A stretch of 47,938 nt of DNA from Bremia lactucae (GCF_004359215.1 NC_090621.1:1370992-1418929); one strand, 5' to 3'; positions 20,719 through 30,492 are shown, numbered from the stretch's first letter. Notes: a model not told the origin generated them from the letters alone. Numbers and translations are program-made.

Positions 20719-22518
20719 CTAAGTAAGCTCGTCGAGATGCCGCAGTGCGTGCTTAAGGTGTTTCAGTTGCTTAAAGTACTTTTCTTTTTCAGCAACAATT
20801 TGCTGGTTCTGGGCGCGCAATCCCTTTACCTCGCGAACAAGAATTTTGCGCTGAGCTCGAACTTGAGACTCCAGCTCCTTCTTCTCCTCCGCAAGCAGCT
20901 CGACCATGTCTTGAATAATCTAAAAAGCAGTACGCAAAAGGCATTTAAGAATGCTACCAAATGTCAAGTATGGAGCACCGCAAGCCGATGTACCGTTGTT
21001 TTGGAAGCGTGCTCCTCGTGGACGTGAGCTAGCTCCACGCGAAGACTGTTATTCTGCTGCGCATATTCTTTCAGCGCAACTTCATACTCCTGCGTCTTTG
21101 CATCGAGAAAGCCAATAATTTCACGGTCTACACAAGCCTGCTCGTCCTTTTTCGCGGTCATAGTCATGCTATTGGCGAGCGTATCTTCAAGATCCTTAAG
21201 CTTCTCCATTAAAAAGTCACGAACGTTTTCAGCGCTATGCAATCGAGCAGCCACATCTTCTTTATCCGTCTGCATCTGAGTGAGGTGCGCCTATCAAGTT
21301 TAATCAAATAAGAAAATCGTTGTGCGAGTATCTTGCCACGCTCCTTACCTCTAACCTCTTTACTCGCGTTGACATGTCGTGAAAGAGCTTGATCTGATCC
21401 GGTTTCAAGGCTTTCACAATTGCGTCCACCTTCGAAAGCTTCACACACTCTTGCATTAAGATGAATCAACCAATAAACACCATATAGTCGAGCTCCACCT
21501 TGTCTTTTTCAACTGATCCAATGAGCGGAAAGCTCCGAGGCTTGGACCATTTTCGGCCGTGGGGCGATGCTGGTCGTTGTTTGATTTGCGCCGGAAAACT
21601 GCGATTTGGCATATCAGTTGGTGTAATTACACCAAATAGCACGTTTACCCGCGTAACTAGCACTTTATCGATTACACTCATCGCTACCATGCTCTCCTCG
21701 TCCAAGAAGGAGAACAACCGAAGCAGTGTACTGTCCGATAATGCTGAGAAACAATTACTTCTCGCCTTCAATAAGGATGGCGGTTCGTCTGAAGCAGACA
21801 TGGAGTCCATTGATTCATGGTCTCCTGCTGATCCCATCCTCGAGTTATAGACAAGCTTTGTCGGCACGAAGCTATTCCTACGAAGAATCGTTTGCATGTA
21901 ATTTGCTCGTCGTAACTCCCGAATCTCTCTTTGTGCACTAGCTAACTCCCGAAGCAGTTGTCCTGTCAGCTTTAGCTGCTCGTTTGCCTGTTGCAATTGC
22001 TTGTCCATGCTGCGACAAATACTTTCAGCATTCACATGGTCAAGCCCTCACGTCGCTCACGTACAATTCTTTCTTCGCAAGCTCCGTGACTAGTACTGAT
22101 ACATATTCATTCAGCTTACTCATAATCGCTCTACCGTCTTGCTCCATCTTCACAGTGTAGTTAGAGGCCTGTACAGCCAGCACTGATCTAGTTGATTGGT
22201 CGCGCCATTTCGAGAAGCCAATGAACTGACCTCGAGCATATCTTGTATCATTTCACTCTCTCGCTCCTGATATTCTGCCAACGAATTTTCAGCAGCAGCT
22301 AGTTGCCTTCGCAATCTCACGAGTTCGCACTCGTGCTCGCAGCATTCCACGTCATACACCATTTCGTTTAACACGCTTCCCACCTGACGTAATGATATTA
22401 TTTTGACTTTATCTCACCTAAAAACGAAAATACTACACACCTCGGTAAAAATATGGCGATTAGAGGCACATTGGGCTTCCTCTTTATCAATTAGGCGCCT
22501 CACGAGGCGCTCGAGCAT
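20719..22518 (-). CDS. F-box / coiled-coil protein, seven exons
   Basis: My splice model is exons 22518-22441, 22383-22231, 22168-22065, 22009-21499, 21447-21349, 21290-20994 and 20919-20719. That totals 1443 nt, 480 aa, with introns of 57, 62, 55, 51, 58 and 74 bp; every junction keeps frame. Most of the protein is heptad-like coiled coil: ELVRLRRQLAAAENSLAEYQ, KQLQQANEQLKLTGQLLREL, MQTDKEDVAARLHSAENV, LLAEEKKELESQVRAQR. In the middle, ALSDSTLLRLFSFLDEESMV, then AMSVIDKVLVTRVN, fits an F-box, the Skp1-binding motif of SCF ubiquitin ligases. The fourth intron is least certain: the donor may be GTGGAG at 21498 or GTGTTT a few codons on. The stop is 108 bp before the Lon ATG, same strand. Function is inferred from the F-box only. 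Confidence 0.8.
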
Positions 22519-22636
22519 AACTTGAAATGATCAACATCGATCGGGACGAGACCTTGGATAAGTGATATACACTGTCGGAAGTGATATATTAGGTGTTCCT
22601 GCTCAAAAAGGTTTTGCAGCAATTCAAACAACTGTG

Positions 22637-23873
22637 TCAGTGTACCAAATTCGAGGCGATGAGGGATACCTCATCATCAGGTGCAGTGACACCTAGTGGT
22701 TGTGTGTTTGGAGCAACTTTAGTCAAGAGATTTGCAAATTCTCTCGACGTTGCTGGATCAGTAGGGCGTTGCGCCCCTACTGACCCCGACCATTTATTTG
22801 GCGGTCCATCTCGCTGTTGTGATTTCGCAACAACGTCGGACCCGCGACCGTTGCCTTTTTTAACTTTCGGTATAAAATTACGTTCAGTCAAGTGTCCCAC
22901 GCCTAATAGCTTTCGGTACTAGGCGTGGGACACTTGACTCATGAGTGCAGTGCCCTTATTTTTAGCAGCGATGGCATTTCTGCAATCGCTTATTGCTGGA
23001 AAAGCGAGGTATCTCGCTTTCGACGTAAGAGAGGTCCATGGGTTCTGGACCTCCTTGCTCGTGTCGTCTTGGAAGACGATACGATGACGACCTAGCTTGA
23101 GCCTGTCTCAATCTAAAGTCCTCCTGTTCCGCAACGGATATTGCTTCTTCAAGAGTATCCACTTCCAAGCGGAACAGGTAAGTCTTTACTGGACCATCCG
23201 TAAGACCTTGCATGAACACCGTAATCAACGTGTGTTCATGGATTGGGTTATTTGTAATACATCTCGCTAAGAGTCGTATGTGCTGGGCATATGCGTGAAC
23301 ATCACGCTTGCCTTGCTTGAGTTTCAGAAGCTCTGAACGAGCTCTGATCTCAGCCCTTGGTGGTTCAAACGTCTGTTTGAGTCGTATTTTAAAAGCCTCT
23401 AGCGACACAAAGACATACGGGTCGCGCAACTTGAGGCCCAATGCCCAAGTTTTGGCACGACCTGCCAAATTTAATTGAGCGAATGCGACTTGCATTTGCT
23501 CGTCGTTGATGCCACGTGCCCTTATGGCATCGTCCAGCTCGACAAACCATCTCAAAGGGGAGTCTTCTTCGACACCACTATACTAAGAGATATCAATCTT
23601 TAAAGTTTCGGGACGACGCGTGTGCGTCATACCAGGTACAGGGGTCTGTACCTGTTGTAACCTCAACAGTTCTGCCTGTCGAGAGCCTTGCTGATTCAGC
23701 AAGGCTACCTTCTTCTTCATCTCGTCAAGTTCATGTTGTCCGAACTTGGCGATGGCTGAATGGAGGGCATCTCTGTCCAAACCAGACAGCATGGCCAATG
23801 TGGCATCGCTCTCTACGGTCGAACTCATTCGTTCGACCGCACTCCTTTCTATGTCACTTAGAAGGAGTAGCAA
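22637..23873 (-). pseudogene. Family-1 gag with zinc knuckle (element G, inverted half)
   Basis: On the minus strand the Gag runs SDIERSAVERMSSTVESDAT (23860s), QTPVPGMTHTRRPETLKID, then a stop, then an open 197-codon stretch 23555-22962: FVELDDAIRARGINDEQMQV, RAKTWALGLKLRDPYVFVSL, FEPPRAEIRARSELLKLKQG, VFMQGLTDGPVKTYLFRLEV. A degenerate zinc knuckle (KCHRC*K*GHCTHES) follows. Just beyond it a 20-bp inverted duplication (22886-22939) and then GRGSDVVAKSQQRDGPP are seen. Sequence similarity stops near 22637, just before protease would begin. That missing protease starts the plus-strand half at 24120, so the two halves are complementary parts of one element. Confidence 0.88.
22886..22939. repeat. 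20-bp perfect inverted repeat after the gag zinc knuckle
   Basis: The arms AGTCAAGTGTCCCACGCCTA (22886-22905) and their exact reverse complement (22920-22939) enclose a 14-nt loop. One arm encodes the normal Gag text after the zinc knuckle (ESSVPRL on the minus strand); the other is its inverted copy and breaks the frame. Confidence 0.95.
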
Positions 23874-23960
23874 TCACGCGAAACTTGATGCGTATTCCCA
23901 ATATCATCTGACATGTCCATGTTAGATGAAGGAAATGTGGTCCTTGGACGGACTGCAAAG

Positions 23961-24119
23961 TGCTACCAGGTGAAACGGGGCACTACGACATGTACTGCAT
24001 CAGTACAAGTCCACTTCGCACTGCTTCAATTGCGAGTGGTGCCTTACGTCACTTCACGTACACTAAGGTAGTTTTCTCAAAGAGAAGTCTTTTTCTGCAC
24101 GCACACTAGTACGTGAAGT
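23961..24119. repeat. Head-to-head family-1 LTR fragments with primer-binding site
   Basis: 23971-24065 is the terminal about 95 bp of a family-1 LTR on the minus strand (mutated end TGAAACGGGG). Bases 23961-23968 read TGGTAGCA on the minus strand, the primer-binding site, complementary to a tRNA ending UGCUACCA such as initiator Met. At 24066 the orientation flips: 24066-24119 is a plus-strand piece of the same LTR (AGGTAGTTTTCTCAAAGAG ... ACGTGAAGT) that runs directly into the protease. The two pieces overlap in LTR coordinates by only about 14 bp. Confidence 0.85.
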
Positions 24120-25222
24120 AAAAGTGACAAATGATTTGTCACTTAGAGCCCTAGTGGACTGCGGAGCGTCGCATAACTTTATTCGTCGCCAGTCACTAGA
24201 AGGTCGTAGGCTCTAATATGTTGAACGCGACATCCCTCTAACGAGGATGACGATGCGTCTAGCGTCAGGCGCATCGATAACAGTAATGCAACGCGTAGTG
24301 GAATTTCACTACACGTTAAAAGATTTACAATACGATGATGATTTCATCTTACTGGATTTGGGTCAAATTTGATGTCATCCTAGGTTTACCTTGGCTCAGA
24401 AAATACGAGCCAAGGATCAGCTGACAGCATCGATCCGTAGAGATGTCTGCCACTTGTTCATCAGATGGCCATCCGGTGAGCGTCTTGGAGTGTCCACAAG
24501 CGTGTGGATGTACTACGAGTGAGTGCGATGGCCTCACTTGTGGTACGGTCGTTAGTACAACTGCACAAGATCACAGTGTGATTACTAATCACCCTGTGGA
24601 GTCAGCTGCCGGCGACGGTGCGAATGCACAAGCAGCGCCGAAGGTCCACCACTCGAATAAGTCGAGTGGATTGAGACATGAATTTACGCCTAGCGGGCGA
24701 CATTCCAGGAGTATACCGATTGCCCCAAAGGGACAACACGATGATCCTAGGTCGAGTAGAGAGTCGACCGTATAGGACCCGAGTGTGATAGCGCAATCAC
24801 ACTCGGAAGACATTGAGGGAAGAGGTCCCCACGTACTTGAGGAGAAATCTCTTCAATTAGTGGAAGTTACTAGACTTCTAGATCCCGAGGGATTAATCCC
24901 TCGGCAGCCTGTGGATAAATCCTACGAAGGAACCGAGACGTTGAATGTCTTGGTTAATGACGGATCAAGAGTAGGCGCTTATACTCTTGATCTGTATGCG
25001 CCTCAGAAGTTAACTTCGGAGATAACTCAAGTACCAACCCTAGAATCCAAGCAGTTCTTAAGAGATGTGCATGGTGGTAAAAACAAGCAGATCTACGTAC
25101 TCGTCACAGAGGACGACTACGTAACTGACATGCAGTCAGCGGTAATATTTGCAGAAAAACCAACGGGTTCTCAGCAGCTCATCGATGGACGAAAGTGTCC
25201 TCGATGTGAAGACTCGGATTGA
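24120..25222 (+). pseudogene. Family-1 protease and protease-RT linker (element G)
   Basis: Protease: SLRALVDCGASHNFIRRQSL (active-site DCGA in place of DSGA), a stop, DIPLTRMTMRLASGASITVM, a frameshift near 24363, then DVILGLPWLRKYEPRISW. A Cys-rich linker follows (24488-24546): CPQACGCTTSECDGLTCG, also present in element D. Next come 24443-24774 (open, His/Ser-rich) and 24785-25222 (open 145 codons, including SKQFLRDVHGGKNKQIYVLV). The latter overlaps the RT frame. Lesions are few, so this is a fairly recent copy. Confidence 0.85.
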
Positions 25223-26189
25223 GAGATACAGTACTCAATCTTGGGAGTCACTCAAGGGAAATCCTCTATACGAGGATTTAATAGAATTCAGGGATGTATT
25301 CCCTGAAGCAGTTCCATGCGAGTTACCTAAGGATAAAGGCACTCGACATGAGATCGAGCTCAAACCGGGCTCGAAGTACTGTGTCATGAAGCAGTGGCCA
25401 CTGCCTCGTGAACAAGTACTTGCGATCGACAAATTCTTTGCCGATCGGGTAAAAGCGGGCCATGTGAGGGAATCAACTTCCCCACATAGCTCTCCGACCT
25501 TCTGTGTGCGAAAGGCCACAGGAGGGTGGCGGATAGTGCACGCATTCAATAAACTGAATGCTGCAACGATACCGGCTCAAACGCCGATACCGAGAAAAGA
25601 CGTAATCATAGACGGTATGTCTAAGAGTACTATCTTTTCTTCTATGGATCTGATGGATGGGTTCTATCAAATCCTTATGCGTGAACGGGACATCCCGTAC
25701 ACAGCAGTGAGCACCCCCAGTGGTATGCTCTGGGAATGGCTAGTGATGCCTCAGGGGCTTAGTAACGCCCCTGCAACATTCAACAGATGTGTAACAAATC
25801 TGTTGAGACCGGTGCGGGATTTCGCACCGAGTTATTTCGACGATGTATTCGTCCATAGCCGGGCCATGGACGGTAAGACGGACGTGGAAGTTCATAAAAC
25901 TCACGTTCGTCAGGTTCTTACACTTATGCGAAAGCATAAGTTGTATGCAAATCTCAAGAAGTGTATATTCGCTGCAAGCGAAATACCACTTCTTGGGTGC
26001 ATCGTCGGTAAACACGGCGTGCGCCCTGATCCCGAAAAGATCAAGGCAATCACCGACTGGCCAGTTTCATTCGATGTCAAGGGACTTAGAAAGTTCCTTG
26101 GTTTAGCGGCGTACTTGGACAAGTACTCTCGCAATTATGCAGAGATGACAATTCATCTCTCTCGTCTCTTGAAGAAAAACAAGCAATGA
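25149..26189 (+). CDS. Gypsy reverse transcriptase (element G), intact domain ORF
   Basis: This 346-codon frame holds the best-preserved RT of the window. In order: FRDVFPEAVPCELPKDKGTR, KYCVMKQWPLPREQV, SSPTFCVRKATGGWRIV and FNKLNAATIPAQTPIPRKD; motif A, SMDLMDGFYQI; motif B, LVMPQGLSNAPATFNR; the catalytic box SYFDDVFVHSR; then LTLMRKHKLYANLKKCIFAA, LLGCIVGKHGVRPDPEKI and LRKFLGLAAYLDKYSRNYAE. All three catalytic Asp are present. The frame ends at 26189 where RNase H should continue, so it is an exposed piece of polyprotein, not an independent gene. It would copy element RNA in cytoplasmic particles if expressed as part of Gag-Pol. Confidence 0.88.
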   Translation: MQKNQRVLSSSSMDESVLDVKTRIERYSTQSWESLKGNPLYEDLIEFRDVFPEAVPCELPKDKGTRHEIELKPGSKYCVMKQWPLPREQVLAIDKFFADRVKAGHVRESTSPHSSPTFCVRKATGGWRIVHAFNKLNAATIPAQTPIPRKDVIIDGMSKSTIFSSMDLMDGFYQILMRERDIPYTAVSTPSGMLWEWLVMPQGLSNAPATFNRCVTNLLRPVRDFAPSYFDDVFVHSRAMDGKTDVEVHKTHVRQVLTLMRKHKLYANLKKCIFAASEIPLLGCIVGKHGVRPDPEKIKAITDWPVSFDVKGLRKFLGLAAYLDKYSRNYAEMTIHLSRLLKKNKQ

Positions 26190-26860
26190 TTATGAAACGC
26201 TGATTGTCAGCGTTCGTTTAAAGGTATCAAGCCAAGCTTGATCCAATCGCCCATCTTGGCGATTGCAGATCAAGACAGACCATTCCATGTGGTCAGTGAC
26301 GCCAGCAATTTCGCAATCGGCTGCGCGTTAATGCAATAAGCTACAGACGGCGCGGAGCTCGTCGTCTGTTAGCAATCGCGTCAGCTGTAACCAGCTAAAC
26401 GCAACTACCCAATGCATGACAAGAAACTCCTTGCAATGAAATATGCGTTGGCTAAATTTAGGATCTACCTCCTCGGAGATAGACCGTTTATCGTATATAC
26501 GTACCATGCGTCATTACGCACGGTCGTAAATAGCCCACACCACTCGCAAAGAATAACGAGGTGGCTATCCTCCTTCGCTAGTATAATTTCTCCGTCGTAT
26601 CTGAACCAGGACGACTTAATGTCGTCGCTGATGCGTCATCATGCCGACCCAATTTCGAGTCAACAGTGCACTCCAACAGTGAAAATAATCCCACTGTTGC
26701 AACACTCACTACGAGTTTTCCGTCATCAACCTTAGTTGATGTCATAAAAAGCCTACAAAGAAGATAGGAACCTTCTATGTTTGATGGATCATTTTATAAA
26801 TCCATCCGATAAATCTTTAAAAAAGATTTACCGGCTTTATATCGATCGTCATCCGATCAA
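26190..26860 (+). pseudogene. RNase H remnant of element G
   Basis: Pieces in shifting frames: QDRPFHVVSDASNFAIGCAL (about 26265-26330, with the first catalytic Asp as DASN), then MHDKKLLAMKYALAKFRIYL and GDRPFIVYTYHASLRTV (26412-26530; a Tyr replaces the Asp of the usual YTDH), then LNVVADALSRHHADPI-type text near 26605-26650. Several frameshifts and an early stop separate these, so the RNase H is dead. Confidence 0.75.
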
Positions 26861-26874
26861 CACGCAACGGCTTA

Positions 26875-28230
26875 TTGTATTACACAGCCGTTACCGGCCC
26901 AACTCACAATAATTTGCGCTTGCGCATCATGTATGAGTGTCATCGTGGACGTGAGAAAACTTATCTCACAGTAAGTCGCGACTTTTACTGGCCCCGCCAG
27001 TATCAGTTCGTGCGCAAATACAAATGTGCTTGCGAAGTGTGTCAGCGGGTGAACCCTAGTCCTTCATCCCCTGCACCTCTCCAACCTCTATTACGTCTGG
27101 CAGAGTGTTGACTGTCCGTATCTATGGACTTCGTCTTCGGATATCCCGAAGTCGACCACAAAAACAATAAAATCCTTGATTTTGTAGACAGATTCTGCAC
27201 GATGGTACATCTTGCTGCAGTACCAGAGGCTTCGGGCTGTGTTCGTGTCTTTATCGACACGGTATTGAAACTCCACGGGTTTCTCCGTAAACTGGTCTCG
27301 GATAGAGATCTACGGTTTACGGCTGAGTTTTGGCAATCCGTCTTCCGATCTCTTGGAACACGGATGACTATGTCAACTTCTGATAGGAACGGATGGTCAG
27401 GCGGGGCGAGTAAATCGCGTCCTCGAAGAGATGCTTCGAGGTTACGTCCAATCGTATCCGAATTGGAGCGAGCTTTACCGATGGTCAAAATTCGCCATCA
27501 ACAATTCGGTGCATGCGTCTGCAACGCATACCCACCCAATCATAAAAAACCTTTATTTTATAGGGGGCTCGCACGAGCAAAATAAACTCTGGCCCATGCT
27601 CATAATTCGGGCGAAGTTACCAACGTCGCGAATGATGCTGATGTCAAAGCAATCGATATCGGAGAAGATACAGATATCATGGCAGTGCGCACAAAGTGCA
27701 CTGAAAAAGACAAAACAAATGAGTCAGGAGAGGAATTTCTGCTGGCTCGAAAACCAGTAGTCGGTTTCATACAACATTCCGTTGCTTACGCAGTGGCCGG
27801 CAGAGATAAAACGCAAACAAACATGGAAGAGCAATTGTTCTTTCATTTAAAATTAATGATCTAAAACTACTGTCTACGGTAAACTTACCTAAACATGAAG
27901 TCACTAATGTGGGTAGTAGTAAACTACTACTCAACTTCATTAAACCATTTCTTGTATTGCGCCGCAGAGGCAACGCGTACAAAATAGAATTACCACGTAG
28001 GATGCGATCGAGTTTGTCGATCTTCGACTATAAATCCGACACATGGGTCAGATCTAATTTTTCCTCCTCCGCCAGAACCATTGGTGGATTCTCACGGTGG
28101 TCAACGTTTCCTTGTGAAACGTATGTGAAGCCACCGTAATGTGAAACGGCAGCGAACGAGTTATCTTGTTCGCTGGCTCGGTTATCCACCTTCACATGAC
28201 AGCTGGGAGCCTCGATCCGATCTGGTTGTT
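26875..28230 (+). pseudogene. Integrase and chromodomain of element G
   Basis: The zinc finger and core are nearly intact: MYECHRGREKTYLTVSRDFY, YKCACEVCQRV (HHCC), SMDFVFGYPEV, ILDFVDRFCTMVHLAAVP, LVSDRDLRFTAEFWQSVF. After 27370 the DH.E.DGQTERVNR block is frameshifted (NGWSGGASKSRPRR; another frame reads LRGYVQSYPNWSELYRWSKF). The C-terminal module is at 27850-28010 (LLNFIKPFLVLRRRGNAYKI). The chromodomain, VKRQRTSYLVRWLGYPPSHD then SWEPRSDLVVDV, is at about 28138-28230 and would direct integration to marked chromatin. At least three frameshifts are visible. Confidence 0.85.
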
Positions 28231-29029
28231 GACGTGAGGACCTTTTCCGTCAGAATGTCGGGACCCATCCGATGGATCAGAAGGTCTATCGGAAAACAAG
28301 CGCTCCTGGCGCTTGCATATCGATTGCAAAATGTCAACCGCATCGGGCATCTCGATAGAGATGCGAGCAATTCCCCAGGGTGAAGAAAAGGAATAAAAAA
28401 AACCTTTTACTCGCTTCGTGTTGTCATCACAACACGGACAGGGGTACTACAAGAACTTTTATTACGATGGCTTACGCCATCGTCATCACTACGCACAGAA
28501 ATATGTGCGGGTGACGGCACGGGAGACGGTGCTGGCGATGAGGAATCATTCTCATCGTCGGAACCGAACATGCTATAGCGAATGCTACCAGCTCGTCAAC
28601 TCGAATGAGCCTACTCATTCGAAAGCTTATAGTAAGCCGCCTGACGTTGATCAGGCGACTGTTCTGTTCTCCCCGAGTCGTCCATTTCGTCCGACTCGCA
28701 TATGTAGTCGACCTCCAAAGAGGGGTCGCATTCACGTGGTCTTTCACCACGTGCATCCGCAACATTTTGAAAGCGCGAGAAGATGACACTACGGCAGACG
28801 TAATGGCTGCCGCACGAGACAATAATGCGTCGACCACACCGTCGACCGCGGCTGCATGAACCACAGCCGAAGGCGCCACACTTTTCGCATACCGCATAGA
28901 CTTGATAACCATGCGGTATAATTAAAATTGATGAATCTGACTAATCAACATCTTTTTTAATATAGTGGTCTTATTGTGATTACTCTACCCAATGACAGTC
29001 AGAGTGATTGCTGTTTAAGGGTAATATGA
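28231..29029 (+). other. 3' region of element G
   Basis: About 800 bp between the chromodomain and the LTR. No convincing gene: open frames on either strand (for example 28472-28912 minus) are low-complexity and have no domain. The segment near 28670-28790 (RICSRPPKRGRIHVV) matches the A-element tail at 380-430. Strong hairpins occur at 28417-28436 and 28602-28621. The polypurine tract (TTTAAGGGTAATATGA) precedes the LTR. Confidence 0.5.
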
Positions 29030-29157
29030 TGTAACGGGGTGTATCGTTACATGAAATTATCACTTAAAGGATGTAAATTAATAAATTTTCTAAAATGTTG
29101 ATAATATTTGAAGAATATTACTTTACGTGGTATTATTCTAAAGGCTAAGTTCTTGCT
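29030..29157 (+). repeat. Family-1 LTR fragment (first about 128 bp)
   Basis: TGTAACGGGGTGTATCGTTAC starts the 3' LTR of element G. It matches 612-740 up to about 29145 (AATATTACTTTA, then a decaying match). It is cut off where a family-2 LTR begins. Confidence 0.82.
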
Positions 29158-29616
29158 CCCCAACACTCGGGTGTGGTGCACATTTGTGACCAACCCTTGT
29201 GGATGTGATGCACATGGGTGCATTCACATTAGGAGGGATGACGCCCAGCGTCATCCATGATGACGGCTAGCGTCATCAGTTACGCGAGGTATCTATAAAG
29301 ATACGCTCGCAATACACATTAAATGATATGTATAGAGATAACATCTTAATTGGTTAAAAAAAGTATTTGTATTTAATTCTATTAAATATAAATCAGTCTA
29401 CAATTTACTACGTACTTGGTAAGTGCGCACGAGGAGACGGATTACCGCTCCCGTGACGACACTTTACCAGAGTTCTTAGTGTGTTGGGTGAGGTCGCTTG
29501 CGCGCCCACCACAACTACCTCACTGCACGCAAGAGAAGCAGGCTTGACCGCTTCCTCGCTGTGCTAGGGTGTGTGCTTAAGTAGAGCGTGGCCGCAATAC
29601 GACGTGCCCGCCTACA
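29158..29616 (+). repeat. Family-2 LTR fragment fused to a family-1 LTR
   Basis: From CAACACTCGGGTGTGGTGCA to GCCCGCCTACA. It matches the family-2 LTRs at 43397-43888 (inverted) and 30493-31032 but lacks the first about 80 bp. The CGTCATCC/GATGACG stretch is partly duplicated (29245-29280). No primer-binding site or gag follows; the next feature is the RPA2 pseudogene. Confidence 0.85.
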
Positions 29617-29651
29617 AAATATCCTCGCCTTTCGTCCTTGCGTTAAGCTGT

Positions 29652-30427
29652 TCACTTGAAATGGTCTTCAACAATCGTTGAGTAGACGTGCCCCTCGTTC
29701 GTGAGGAGCATCGAAATTGGTGCCCTCGCAAAGTGGCAAAAATGTGGTCCACCTAAAACCGCAAGCATTCGTGCACGTCGCCAAGACGTTTAAAATGGCT
29801 TGTTGCTCCTTTGAGAATTTCGAGTCCAGGAGCCCGTAACACGTGCTATCTCCGTACCCTCCCGTGCTTAGCTGATTCCATTGATTCATCGCCTTTGTGG
29901 ACATATCAACCGACGTCATTGCAACGTCCGCCTTGCCAACGGACCCCTTGGTATTGTAGCAATGCACGTAAATTACTTCTAAAAGATGATGCTTGAGCTC
30001 GTTCAAATCCTGCAGCAGACTCACGCATAAGCACGTGAAACTCGATTTGCCCCGGAAACTTCGCAATTTGCTCACAACACGCACCTAGATGCCTTCTCGA
30101 AGGTCGCTAGCGTATTTGTCAGCATTGACAAAGTGCTGGCAATCAAAAGACCCCGAGCCGTCGTCTAGTTGGAAACGCACGCTTGTGGATTGTGGCATTG
30201 AGCCAGTTAATAAACCCACGAGCCGCACGGTGGACAAGTCCTGAACCGTCTAGGCGAAGCGCATCGTCGTCACTCGCATGAAGCGACTGTAGCTGCATGA
30301 TTGTGACAGGGAAAATACTCTGGGCACCACTACTGCGCTTAGTAGGTGTTTGCTGGCTTCCAGACGGCTGACTAGACATTAAGCCACCCCCGTTGTCATA
30401 CGCCTCGTAGCCGCCGCCATAATTCAT
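29652..30427 (-). pseudogene. Replication protein A 32-kDa subunit (RPA2) pseudogene
   Basis: RPA2 is the middle subunit of the single-strand-binding RPA trimer. The minus strand from ATG 30427 has the N-terminal Gly/Ser/Gln tail (MNYGGGYEAYDNGGG), QSIFPVTIMQLQSLHASDDD, then the OB fold: DLSTVRLVGLLTGSMPQSTS, SFDCQHFVNADKYASDL, VVSKLRSFRGKSSFTC, DLNELKHHLLEVIYVHCYN. The winged helix follows (LLDSKFSKEQQAILNVLATC), ending NEGHVYSTIVEDHFK. Lesions: a frameshift near 30240, a TAG stop at 30087-30085 inside the OB fold, and a frameshift near 29750 with probable loss of sequence before the last helix. There is no intron. It lies between two same-strand family-2 LTRs, in the opposite orientation. 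A working RPA2 must exist elsewhere. Confidence 0.9.
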
Positions 30428-30492
30428 GATTTCGATCCAGAAATGGCGCCAATTATTTTCATTTTAATAATATATATATTCTGTTTGGCCGG

